Shown here one piece after another: positions 34,188 through 41,933 of a stretch of DNA of 53,858 bases. Below the pieces are notes generated by a model. That model saw only the letters and a program-made list of their open reading frames with translations, was not told where the DNA came from and ran no database searches. Each line of letters begins with the position of its first letter. Position 1 is the stretch's first letter. Position numbers and translations under genes: made by a program. Location of the stretch: NCBI GenBank assembly GCA_013178315.1, contig JABLWX010000006.1, forward strand, positions 1-53,858, given 5' to 3'. This stretch comes from Candidatus Aminicenantota bacterium (GTDB lineage Bacteria > Acidobacteriota > Aminicenantia > Aminicenantales > Saccharicenantaceae).

Positions 34188-35056
34188 AATGGGAAACACA
34201 CTCTCGAGTGCCGATTTTTCCGAAATTTTTCTGTCCGTTTTTTTTATTTTGCAATTCCTGAGCTCTTGGTTGCTGCCTGAATAGCCAATACCGCCATTAC
34301 AATTTTCCTGGCTGATAATAACATATTTTGACAATCGACACCCGGGTTTATCAGGTGATTTTCTATAAAAAATTAAAAATTTTTCTTGACAAAAAATGAC
34401 AGATTTATTATTTTTTACTTTGATTTTTCGGGAGTTTGAACGTTCGAGAAACCAGTTCCTCGGGGAGCCCGGTGGGGCGGGGGAGCTTTTTGCCTGAGTT
34501 TGTGTCGTTTCTGGCTCTTAGATTTATCAAAAGGAATCGTTGAGAATGCTCGGGGTACTCAATGGTTGCACCTGTGTGGGACAGAAGAGAACCAGTATTT
34601 TTTAGCCGCAAAGAACCAAAAGAACCTGTTGGTTCGATAAAGTCAGCAGGGCGTTGCTCCGCCCGGAAAGAAGTTCAACCAGAACAACGCATTTCTCTTT
34701 CATTCTCCAGGCTTTTTATATTCTCGCCCTTCGATATATCGCCTTCTGATAAAACTAATCCTTTAAAACTAATCCTTATAATACTGTCATTTGAGAATCA
34801 AGCCAGGCCTGGAAATATATCTACCCGAGTGATTACCTGCGTCTTACCCGGCAACCAACCGGCTTTCCACGGCCGGCATTTATAGATTAAAGGCTTATGC
34901 GCTATTTTTGGCGCGGTTCATTTTTTCGCGGCTTCGTGCCTGCACCGGCGGTAGCCTGCCTTATCCCTTTTGCCTATATTATTGAATTATAATAAATTAA
35001 AGCGAATACAGTGGACACGCTCTCTTTTCCCTTTTACGATCTTATTTCCGTCAAAA
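34188..35056. other. Long intergenic region with no recognised gene
   Basis: Nearly 0.9 kb. A worn family-2-like stretch lies at about 34192-34227. TTGACA with TATTTT 17 bp on (34387-34415) resembles a promoter but no gene follows it. The short frames at 34408-34611 (minus) and 34562-34885 (plus) lack ribosome sites and family features. Confidence 0.45.
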
Positions 35057-35132
35057 GGGGACAGTAGCAGGTGTCCCCGGTCCGGACAGGGGAGAGAAAG
35101 AAGCCAAAAAGGGGACAGTAGCAGGCGTCCCC
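35057..35132. repeat. Imperfect palindrome pair, family 1 variant (54-bp spacing)
   Basis: Copies at 35057-35078 and 35111-35132 read GGGGACAGTAGCAGG then TGTCCCC, the second with CGTCCCC. The core GTAGCAGG is not palindromic, unlike the copies at 19-30 kb. The second ends 16 bp before the next start codon. Confidence 0.75.
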
Positions 35133-35148
35133 GATTTAAGGAGAGCTG

Positions 35149-35514
35149 ATGAGCACGCCTTTTATCATCAAAATCGTCGGGCTTTTCCTGGGTGTGGTGG
35201 CACGCTCCCTCATCCCGTGGCTGAGAAAGCTCCGGCAGGGCGAGGTCCACGGCTTTGACCGCCGTTATTTCTACTCGGCCCTGGCCACCTTCATTCTCGG
35301 CATCATCCTCACCCTGGTGCTCTTCCCGCAGTTCAAGGATGACACGGCCGGTCTCGGCTTCAGCCCGGGCAGCACACCCGGCTTTGAGACTTACTTCCGT
35401 CTCTTCTGCCTGGCTTTCGCCTTCGGCTTCGGCTGGAACGCCATGGTGCTGGAAGCCGGCCAGTGGGCTAACTGGTTTCTCGCCGACGAAGCTGGCTCCG
35501 GGAAAAAAGGCTAA
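35149..35514 (+). CDS. Small membrane protein of unknown function
   Basis: The product is 121 residues. AAGGAGAGCTG precedes the ATG. Three hydrophobic spans are likely (about 5-22, 40-60 and 83-103). Polar elements include RKLRQGEVHGFDRRYFYS between spans 1 and 2. No family recognised. Confidence 0.75.
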   Translation: MSTPFIIKIVGLFLGVVARSLIPWLRKLRQGEVHGFDRRYFYSALATFILGIILTLVLFPQFKDDTAGLGFSPGSTPGFETYFRLFCLAFAFGFGWNAMVLEAGQWANWFLADEAGSGKKG

Positions 35515-35675
35515 TCCCCGGGCAATTGAATGAATAATAAATCGGAAAGATTATTGATTATCCCCGGGCCACTGCAATGAATTTCACCCGGCTTTTAAGT
35601 TTTGCACAGGATTCAGGATACTCCGGAAGTCATGGTTCCGCGGCATCCTGTCTTCCTGCGGTCGGCAGGTGCAAT

Positions 35676-35695
35676 ATATGAATGGCTGTTCATAT
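35676..35695. repeat. 20-bp inverted repeat, also present at 25101
   Basis: ATATGAA-TGGCTG-TTCATAT, with arms extending to 10 bp (35673-35698). It lies about 55 bp before the start of the zinc-ribbon protein gene, a position that would suit an operator. Confidence 0.6.
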
Positions 35696-35750
35696 ATTCT
35701 TCTACCCCGGCGCGCCACCCGGCCTCATTCTTTCCCCTGGAGTTAGCCTG

Positions 35751-36056
35751 ATGAAGATACAGGAATACGGAATTTATCTGCGCCAGCTCGACGACCACAA
35801 ATGCCCCCGCTGCGGCGACCGCCTGGAGCGCCGACCGCGCCGCCTCTGGCAGAAGGCCGTTTCCTTTGCCGTCTCGCTCCGCCACTATAAATGCTCTGGC
35901 TGCAACCGCCGCTTCTTCGCCTTCTCCCCGCGCTGGAACCGGATGTCCATCGTTGAAAAAGCCGCGCGTTTCATAGCCACGGTGGCTGTCCTGCTGGTGG
36001 ACCTTTTTGCCTCGCTTATCGTACTCTGGCAAATTATGAGTCGGATCATGGCTTAA
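35751..36056 (+). CDS. Small zinc-ribbon membrane protein
   Basis: The product is 101 residues with the start at ATG 35751, preceded by CTGGAGTTAG; an in-frame ATG at 35682 falls inside the inverted repeat and lacks a ribosome site. Two CxxC pairs (CPRCGDRLERRPRR and YKCSGCNRRFF) form a zinc ribbon at about residues 17-60. A hydrophobic span (about 76-97) ends the protein. Likely a small membrane-associated protein with a cytoplasmic zinc ribbon. Role unknown. Confidence 0.75.
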   Translation: MKIQEYGIYLRQLDDHKCPRCGDRLERRPRRLWQKAVSFAVSLRHYKCSGCNRRFFAFSPRWNRMSIVEKAARFIATVAVLLVDLFASLIVLWQIMSRIMA

Positions 36057-36065
36057 ATGAGAAAC

Positions 36066-36108
36066 GGGAAAATGGGGGACACGATACTCATTCCCCAATT
36101 TTGCCAGC
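36066..36108 (+). repeat. Interspersed repeat, family 2
   Basis: It reads GGGGGACACGATACTCATTC then CCCAATTTTG, about 15 bp after the previous stop codon. It matches the copies at 10669-10709 and 11534-11574. Confidence 0.65.
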
Positions 36109-36171
36109 CTGTGGGCCACCCGGTCGGGCTCACTGATAGCTACCGGGTCTGAAAAAGTTAAGAAGATAACG

Positions 36172-36351
36172 ATGGTCAGTGCTTATTTAGCCCATAAGCC
36201 AATCCACAAGAAGCGGGAACGCAGAAGGGCGGAGATCATCTATGAACGTCAACTTGCAGCAAAGATGAAGACCGGGAAATATTTAAGGCACTTCTCTTCC
36301 GGAGAGCCCTTAGTTAATAACCAGGGAAAGGGGGATTTGATTTTATGGTGA
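36172..36351 (+). CDS. Possible small basic protein before the peptidase gene
   Basis: This 59-codon frame begins MVSAYLAHKPIHKKRERRRA and is rich in Lys/Arg in its first half. Its stop (TGA 36349-36351) overlaps the start of the C1 peptidase gene by 7 bp, a coupling-like layout. The ribosome site is weak (AAGAAG). No family recognised; it may be chance. Confidence 0.3.
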   Translation: MVSAYLAHKPIHKKRERRRAEIIYERQLAAKMKTGKYLRHFSSGEPLVNNQGKGDLILW

Positions 36352-37409
36352 AACCCAAGGAAACAAAAGAAAATCAGAAATCTTATCTGCTGACCGCCGG
36401 AAAAGAATCTGCCGGTGCGAAAACTATTAATAGCCACTCCGCTGATCCCGACCCGGGAATCTTTGTGCCTCCAGCCGGTCTCAGGCGCGGAATGGGCTGG
36501 TTGCCCGACCGTCCCGACTTCCGCGATTATCACGAAGGGACGCCCGAGGTCCGCGACATCCTGGACAGCGAAGATCGGCTGAAGAGTGAAATCAGGAAAA
36601 GGCCGAGCCTGGCTAAAACCATAGACCTCCCGCCCCTCAGCCGCCGCACCGACGCCGCCTCGCTCCCTTCCTCCGTCGACCTCCGCGAATTCTGTTCTCC
36701 GGTGGAAGACCAGGGGTCCCTCGGCTCCTGCACGGCTCATGCCGGAGTTGGCCTCATAGAATACTACGAGCGCCGGGCCTTCGGTCGGCATCTTGACGCC
36801 TCGCGGCTTTTCCTCTACAAAACGACCCGCAACCTGATGAAGCTCCGCGGCGACACCGGCGCCTACCTCCGCACCACCATGGGGGCCATGGTGCTCTTTG
36901 GCGTTCCACCCGAATCCTACTGGCCCTATACCGACGACCACAGCTCCTTCGACCGCGAGCCGCCCGCCTTTTGCTATGCCTTTGCCCAGAACTTCCAGAC
37001 GATAAAATACTTCCGCCACGACCCGGCCGGCTCCCGGCCCGATGAAGTCCTCCACAGCCTGAAAACCTATCTCTCCAAGGGTTTTCCCTTTATCTTTGGC
37101 TTTTCTGTCTATAATTCCATAGAGCAGGCCGAAACCGACGGCCGCATTCCATTCCCCTCGCCCCGCGAGCGCCTGGAAGGCGGCCATGCCGTAATGGCCG
37201 TTGGCTACGACGACCGCCTGGAAATCACCAACAAGTTCAGCAAGCAAAAAACCACCGGCGCCCTGCTTATCCGCAATTCCTGGGGCGCCTCCTGGGGTGA
37301 GCGCGGCTACGGCTGGCTTCCCTATGACTACGTTCTGCGCGGCCTGGCCGAAGACTTCTGGAGCATCCTGAAGAAGGAGTGGGTGGACACCTCAGCATTT
37401 GCTGAGTGA
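36345..37409 (+). CDS. C1-family (papain-like) cysteine peptidase
   Basis: This 354-residue cysteine protease has all catalytic residues of family C1A: Cys129 in DQGSLGSCTAHA, His281 in EGGHAVMAVGYDD and Asn311 in LIRNSWGASWGERGYGWLP, with the oxyanion Gln at residue 123. The domain starts at SVDLREFCSPVEDQG; residues 1-105 form a polar N-terminal part that may be a propeptide or linker. No signal peptide is visible, so the protein is cytoplasmic unless an alternative export route is used. AAGGGGG lies about 11 bp before the ATG. Confidence 0.93.
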   Translation: MVKPKETKENQKSYLLTAGKESAGAKTINSHSADPDPGIFVPPAGLRRGMGWLPDRPDFRDYHEGTPEVRDILDSEDRLKSEIRKRPSLAKTIDLPPLSRRTDAASLPSSVDLREFCSPVEDQGSLGSCTAHAGVGLIEYYERRAFGRHLDASRLFLYKTTRNLMKLRGDTGAYLRTTMGAMVLFGVPPESYWPYTDDHSSFDREPPAFCYAFAQNFQTIKYFRHDPAGSRPDEVLHSLKTYLSKGFPFIFGFSVYNSIEQAETDGRIPFPSPRERLEGGHAVMAVGYDDRLEITNKFSKQKTTGALLIRNSWGASWGERGYGWLPYDYVLRGLAEDFWSILKKEWVDTSAFAE

Positions 37410-37606
37410 AGTAAGGAAAGGGTGAAAAGAAAGAAATAAGAAAAACACCATTGAAATAGAGTGATTTCCTTTTCCATGCCGATCCAATTCGATGCAGTGA
37501 GCCGATATATGAAAGGATACGAGCAGATATTGCCTTCAGGAGATTTCGCTAATAAATACAGGCTGCATTTAGGTTCATTCATTAAGAAGTAAATTTAAAT
37601 CGCGAT

Positions 37607-38236
37607 ATGCGTGTTAAAAAAAAGACCGATTCTTATCTGAAATACAAAAGATTTATGGACCTGTTTTTATCTTCAATTGCATTGTTCTTTTTATTGCCTT
37701 TCATAGCCATTATTTGTTTTTGTATCTGGATGGTAGATGGGTGTCCAGTAATATTTAAACAAACGAGACCAGGATACTTGGGAAAGCCATTTGTTATATA
37801 CAAATTCAGAACTATGAAAGATATTAAAGATAAAAACGGGCAAATGTTACAGGATGAATACAGGCTAACTTCATTTGGCAAATTTCTACGAAAAACGAGC
37901 CTGGACGAATTGCCTGAATTATGGAATGTCATAAAAGGTGATATGAGCCTGGTCGGGCCACGAGCCCTTCTTATGGAATACTTAGATCGCTATACACCGG
38001 AGCAGGCAAGAAGGCATGAAGTAAAACCGGGCATAACTGGCTGGGCCCAGGTCAACGGCAGAAACGCTATAACCTGGGAAGAAAAGTTTAAGCTTGATGT
38101 ATGGTATGTGGACAATATTCATATTTTGCTAGATATAAAAATATTAATAATGACAATTCTAAAGATCATAGCAATGGAAGGCATATCTGCTAAAGGGCAT
38201 GCTACCATGCCTGAATTCCAAGGTTCAAAGAGATAA
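37607..38236 (+). CDS. Initiating sugar-phosphate transferase (PglC/WcaJ family)
   Basis: This monotopic enzyme moves a sugar-1-phosphate from a UDP-sugar to undecaprenyl phosphate and so starts the glycan. The 209-residue length and the single N-terminal hydrophobic stretch (17-42) fit the short PglC type. Family motifs are present: YKFRTMKD, RKTSLDELPELWNVIKGDMS, LVGPRALLMEY and KPGITGWAQVNGR. No strong ribosome site. First gene of the polysaccharide locus, where codon use and base composition become AT-rich. PglF- and PglE-like genes nearby suggest a diamino-sugar substrate. Confidence 0.93.
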   Translation: MRVKKKTDSYLKYKRFMDLFLSSIALFFLLPFIAIICFCIWMVDGCPVIFKQTRPGYLGKPFVIYKFRTMKDIKDKNGQMLQDEYRLTSFGKFLRKTSLDELPELWNVIKGDMSLVGPRALLMEYLDRYTPEQARRHEVKPGITGWAQVNGRNAITWEEKFKLDVWYVDNIHILLDIKILIMTILKIIAMEGISAKGHATMPEFQGSKR

Positions 38237-38240
38237 AATA

Positions 38241-39218
38241 ATGTCGCACATAAACATTTTATTGACCTCAGCTGGTAGAAGGGTCGAGCTAATAGAAATA
38301 TTTAAGAAAGCCCTCAGAACAAGAGGAAAGGTTTATGCGGCTGATTACGATAGAACAGCCCCCGCCCTTTATTTTGCCGATAAGGGGTTTTTAATCCCCA
38401 GGATTAGTAGCAAGAATTATATAAATTTTTTATTAGAGCTTTGTAAGAGAGAAAGAATAAAACTTTTGGTTCCTCTTATTGATCCTGAGCTTATTAAAAT
38501 AGCAAGAAATAGGAAAAGATTTATTGCTAACGGGATAGTCCCACTTATCTCGGAGTATAGGGTGGTTTCTATTGCCTATGATAAATACCTAACCGCGCAG
38601 CTCTTCAAGCATCATGGCATACCAGCGCCAAAAACCTGGCTGGCCGACAGATTCGTGAGAGGAAGCAAATCGTCATTTCCATTAATCTTGAAGCCACGTT
38701 TTGGCTCAGCTGCAATTGGTATTCAAAAATGTGAAGATATAAATAGCCTGACATATTTCAAAAATAAAATTAAACCGGCCATAGTTCAAGAATATCTTTC
38801 AGGTCAAGAGATAACAATAGATGTTCTATGTAATTTTAAAGGAGACCTTATGGCAGCTGTCCAGAGAATGAGGATTAAAGTCAGGGCAGGTGAAGTAGAA
38901 AGAGGTGTTACGATAAAAAACAAAGGGATTACAAAATTAGTCAAAAAGATAATTGAAATATTAAAGCCGTATGGAGTTATCAACATACAGTGTTTTAATA
39001 CTGCAAAGGGTATCTATTTTACCGAGATTAATCCCCGCTTTGGCGGTGGGTATCCGCTTTCATACCAGGCCGGTGCTGATTTTCCAAAAATAATATTAGA
39101 TCTGATAGAAGGAAAAAAAATCCATATATCAAGGGTTGATGATTATAAGGTTGGCTGCTATATGCTTCGCTATGACAATGCTGCTTACCTTTCTGAAGGC
39201 GATTTAAAAAAGGCATAG
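38241..39218 (+). CDS. ATP-grasp protein of the glycan locus
   Basis: The product is 325 residues. The start is ATG 38241, 4 bp after the previous stop. ATP-grasp features: NILLTSAGRRVELIEIFKKA at the N-terminal domain, LILKPRFGSAAIGIQKC, VQEYLSGQEITIDVL and FTEINPRFGGGYPLSYQAG for nucleotide and Mg binding. Such proteins in polysaccharide clusters ligate an amino acid or similar acid to an amino-sugar or other amine. Substrate is not visible. Coupled to PglC by spacing. Confidence 0.85.
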   Translation: MSHINILLTSAGRRVELIEIFKKALRTRGKVYAADYDRTAPALYFADKGFLIPRISSKNYINFLLELCKRERIKLLVPLIDPELIKIARNRKRFIANGIVPLISEYRVVSIAYDKYLTAQLFKHHGIPAPKTWLADRFVRGSKSSFPLILKPRFGSAAIGIQKCEDINSLTYFKNKIKPAIVQEYLSGQEITIDVLCNFKGDLMAAVQRMRIKVRAGEVERGVTIKNKGITKLVKKIIEILKPYGVINIQCFNTAKGIYFTEINPRFGGGYPLSYQAGADFPKIILDLIEGKKIHISRVDDYKVGCYMLRYDNAAYLSEGDLKKA

Positions 39219-39248
39219 CGTTTTTGTATTATGGGAGAAGAAAACATT

Positions 39249-40091
39249 ATGAAAGAATTTTTCGCATGCCCAATATGTAGTTCAAAATCTCGTCTAATCA
39301 AGACTTCAGCGGATTACAGTTTTCTTAAATGTGAAGGTTGTGAGGTTTGTTATTGCTCGCCATTTCCAGAAGATATTTCGGGGATATATGATGACTATTT
39401 TTTTAATCAGGGATATAAGTCTAATTATTTTGATTATCTCCCGCTGGTTAAGAACAGCCTGGCGAAAAAGGTAAGATTATTATAGAGTAATTATCAAGAC
39501 TATAGCCTGAATAGCACTAAAAATTTCTTAGATGTCGGCTGCGGCAGTGGCTTATATGTTCATGCCGCCCAATTGATGGGGCTAGATGCCTATGGTATTG
39601 ATGTTGACGAAAAGAGCATTTCGATTGCCAGGGAGCAAGGTCTTAAAGTAGAAAAAACAGACATATTTCAGGCTAACTTTAAGCACGGCTATTTTGACCT
39701 CATCCAGATGAAACAAGTCCTGGAACACATACCAGATCCGAAAGAATGTCTGAGCAGGGTTCGCTCTCTTCTGAAATTAAATGGGGTATTGATGATTGAT
39801 GTTCCGAACCAGAGCGGTATCATTCCAAAGATAAAAATAACCTTTAAGATTAGAAAAAATGAATATGGATTTGTCCAGCCACCAATGCATTTGTTTGCCT
39901 ATACCCAGCGGTCTTTAAGGGGCATTCTGGAAAGGGTCGGTTTTGAAGTAATATGGATGGGACAGAGCTGGCCTGGCGACCCGGTCTTTTGCCCGATCAT
40001 AAAACAAAACTTAATCTATGAATCAATCTTTTGGAAATCTAACACACTAAAAATGGGAAGTATTTTAGTGGCTTATGCGAAAAAGACTTAA
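39249..40091 (+). pseudogene. SAM methyltransferase with zinc ribbon, interrupted by an in-frame TAG
   Basis: The frame from ATG 39249 (GGGAGAAG upstream) runs in one phase to 40091, apart from a single TAG at 39483-39485. Before it lies a zinc ribbon (FFACPICSS, then CEGCEVCYC). After it come FLDVGCGSGLYVHAAQLMG (SAM-binding loop, about residue 95), DLIQMKQVLEHIPDPKE and DVPNQSG, a class I methyltransferase. Without the TAG it would be a 280-residue protein of normal layout. One nonsense change in otherwise clean sequence suggests a recent mutation, an assembly error, or amber read-through. Confidence 0.8.
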
Positions 40092-40827
40092 TGAAATAAA
40101 ACTCTTGATATTCGATTTAGATGATACATTATATCCGGAAATAGAATACGTAAGAAGCGGTTTTAAAGAGGTTTCAAAAAAGATAGCCAGTCGAACCGGC
40201 ATTGGCCAAAAGAAGGTTTATTCTAACCTTCTGAGAGAATTTCAGCAGGATAAAAAATCCGTTTTTGATAGGCTTCTAAGAGGCTTGAACATATACAGCC
40301 CTGAATTACTTGCTGAGCTGATTAATATATATAGATACCACAAGCCGAGGATTAAACCATATAATGATGTTAAGAAGACATTGAATATTCTAAGAAGAAG
40401 ATATTTCTTGGGCATTGTAACTGATGGAGAATGTTTCAGGCAATTAACCAAAATAGAAGCCCTGAAACTGGCTGGTTATTTTCACAAGATTATCTGCACT
40501 GGTGAAGGCCCTAAAGATTATCAAAAGCCATCCCCAAAGCCATTTCTTGATATGATTAATTATTTTAAGGTAAAGCCAAGTGAAGCAGCTTATATCGCTG
40601 ATAATGTTAAAAAAGATTTCTATGGGCCAAATAAATTAGGGTTACTTTCGATAAGAATAAAAAGAAATGGTTTATATGAAAATTTTAAATCCAAGGATAA
40701 AATTTATTTACCACAATTAGAAATAAAATCTTTAAGCGAATTAAAAGAGCTTATTCTAAATAAAAAATATAAAGAACATGACAAACAAAAAAATATATTT
40801 ATCCCCTCCCCATATGGGCGGATATGA
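40075..40827 (+). CDS. HAD-family phosphatase
   Basis: The product is 250 residues. FDLDDTLYPE near residue 13 is the HAD DxDxT motif with the Asp nucleophile; GIVTDGE and YIADNVKKDFYGPNKLG give motifs II and IV. It overlaps the end of the methyltransferase by 17 bp. Its last 16 codons overlap the next gene in another frame by 50 bp. In a nucleotide-sugar locus it would dephosphorylate a sugar phosphate intermediate, but the substrate is not visible. Confidence 0.87.
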   Translation: MRKRLNEIKLLIFDLDDTLYPEIEYVRSGFKEVSKKIASRTGIGQKKVYSNLLREFQQDKKSVFDRLLRGLNIYSPELLAELINIYRYHKPRIKPYNDVKKTLNILRRRYFLGIVTDGECFRQLTKIEALKLAGYFHKIICTGEGPKDYQKPSPKPFLDMINYFKVKPSEAAYIADNVKKDFYGPNKLGLLSIRIKRNGLYENFKSKDKIYLPQLEIKSLSELKELILNKKYKEHDKQKNIFIPSPYGRI

Positions 40828-41917
40828 GATAGAGTTTGTCAAAGAAGCTTTCGCTTCAAACTGGATTGCGCCTCTTGGCCCCATGGTGGATGCTTTTGAA
40901 AGAGAGTTCGCCCAAACAATTGGCGCAGAATATGCACTGGCCTTGAGCTCGGGCACGGCCGCTATACACTTAGCCCTGATTCTTGCAGGAGTTAGCTATG
41001 GCGATGAAGTAATTGTTTCTACGCTGACCTTCTCTGCCAGTGCCAATCCGATAGTTTACCTGGGCGCGAGGCCAGTCTTTATTGATAGCGAGAAAGAATC
41101 GTGGAACATTGACCCTTCACTCGTATGTGAGACCATTGTTAAAAAAGTAAAAAAGGGAAAGAAACCCAAGGCAGTAGTAGTAGTGGATTTGTATGGTCAA
41201 CCCGCAAACATCGACCCGATACTGAATATATGCGAACAGTATGAGATCCCCGTTATCGAAGATGCAGCCGAAGCCCTTGGTGCCACATATAAAGGGCAAT
41301 CTGCCGGCACTTTTGGATTATTCGGAATCTTTTCTTTTAATGGCAATAAAATAATCACTACTTCCGGTGGAGGCATGCTCGTTTCAAAAAGAAAAGACCT
41401 GATCGACCATGCCCGGAAATTAGCAACCCAGGCCAGAGATCCTGCTCCTCATTACGAACATTCAGAGATTGGTTACAACTACAGAATGAGCAACATACTG
41501 GCTGCTATAGGCAGAGGGCAGCTAAAGGTTTTAAAAGATAGGGTGGGAAAAAGAAGGTATATTTATGAAAAATACAAAGAGTTGCTTTCGGCTGTTCCCG
41601 GGATTTCTTTCCAACCAGAAACTCCTTATGGAAGAAGCAACAGATGGCTTACCTGTATATTAATTGACGAAAAAGAGTTCGGGGCAACAAGAGAAGATGT
41701 CAGATTAGCGCTCGACGCTGAGAAGATTGAAGCAAGGCCGGTATGGAAGCCAATGCACATGCAACCTGTTTTTAAAGAATGTGAGGTATTTGGAGGCAAT
41801 GTAGCTGAAGAAATATTCAGAAATGGTCTCTGTCTGCCTTCTGGCTCTGCCATGACTGATGAAGAAATTGAACTGGTTGTTGATGTCATAAAAAAAGCTA
41901 AAAAGAAGCGAAAATAG
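40778..41917 (+). CDS. DegT/DnrJ/EryC1 PLP-dependent sugar aminotransferase (PglE-like)
   Basis: This enzyme adds an amino group to a keto-sugar nucleotide. The product is 379 residues. YALALSSGTAAIHLALILAG binds the PLP phosphate, PVIEDAAEALGATYKG contains the PLP-contacting Asp, and SFNGNKIITTSGGGM holds the Lys that forms the Schiff base. MTNKKIYLSPPHMGGYEIEF resembles the N-terminus of PglE-type UDP-4-keto aminotransferases, and the partner dehydratase gene follows. It would turn UDP-4-keto-6-deoxy-GlcNAc into a 4-amino sugar, as in bacillosamine synthesis. Confidence 0.93.
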   Translation: MTNKKIYLSPPHMGGYEIEFVKEAFASNWIAPLGPMVDAFEREFAQTIGAEYALALSSGTAAIHLALILAGVSYGDEVIVSTLTFSASANPIVYLGARPVFIDSEKESWNIDPSLVCETIVKKVKKGKKPKAVVVVDLYGQPANIDPILNICEQYEIPVIEDAAEALGATYKGQSAGTFGLFGIFSFNGNKIITTSGGGMLVSKRKDLIDHARKLATQARDPAPHYEHSEIGYNYRMSNILAAIGRGQLKVLKDRVGKRRYIYEKYKELLSAVPGISFQPETPYGRSNRWLTCILIDEKEFGATREDVRLALDAEKIEARPVWKPMHMQPVFKECEVFGGNVAEEIFRNGLCLPSGSAMTDEEIELVVDVIKKAKKKRK

Positions 41918-41933
41918 AATTTCATCAGGGGTT

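Noticed and set aside
34562-34885. 107-codon plus-strand frame in the long intergenic region
   Set aside because: No ribosome site, no family resemblance, irregular composition.
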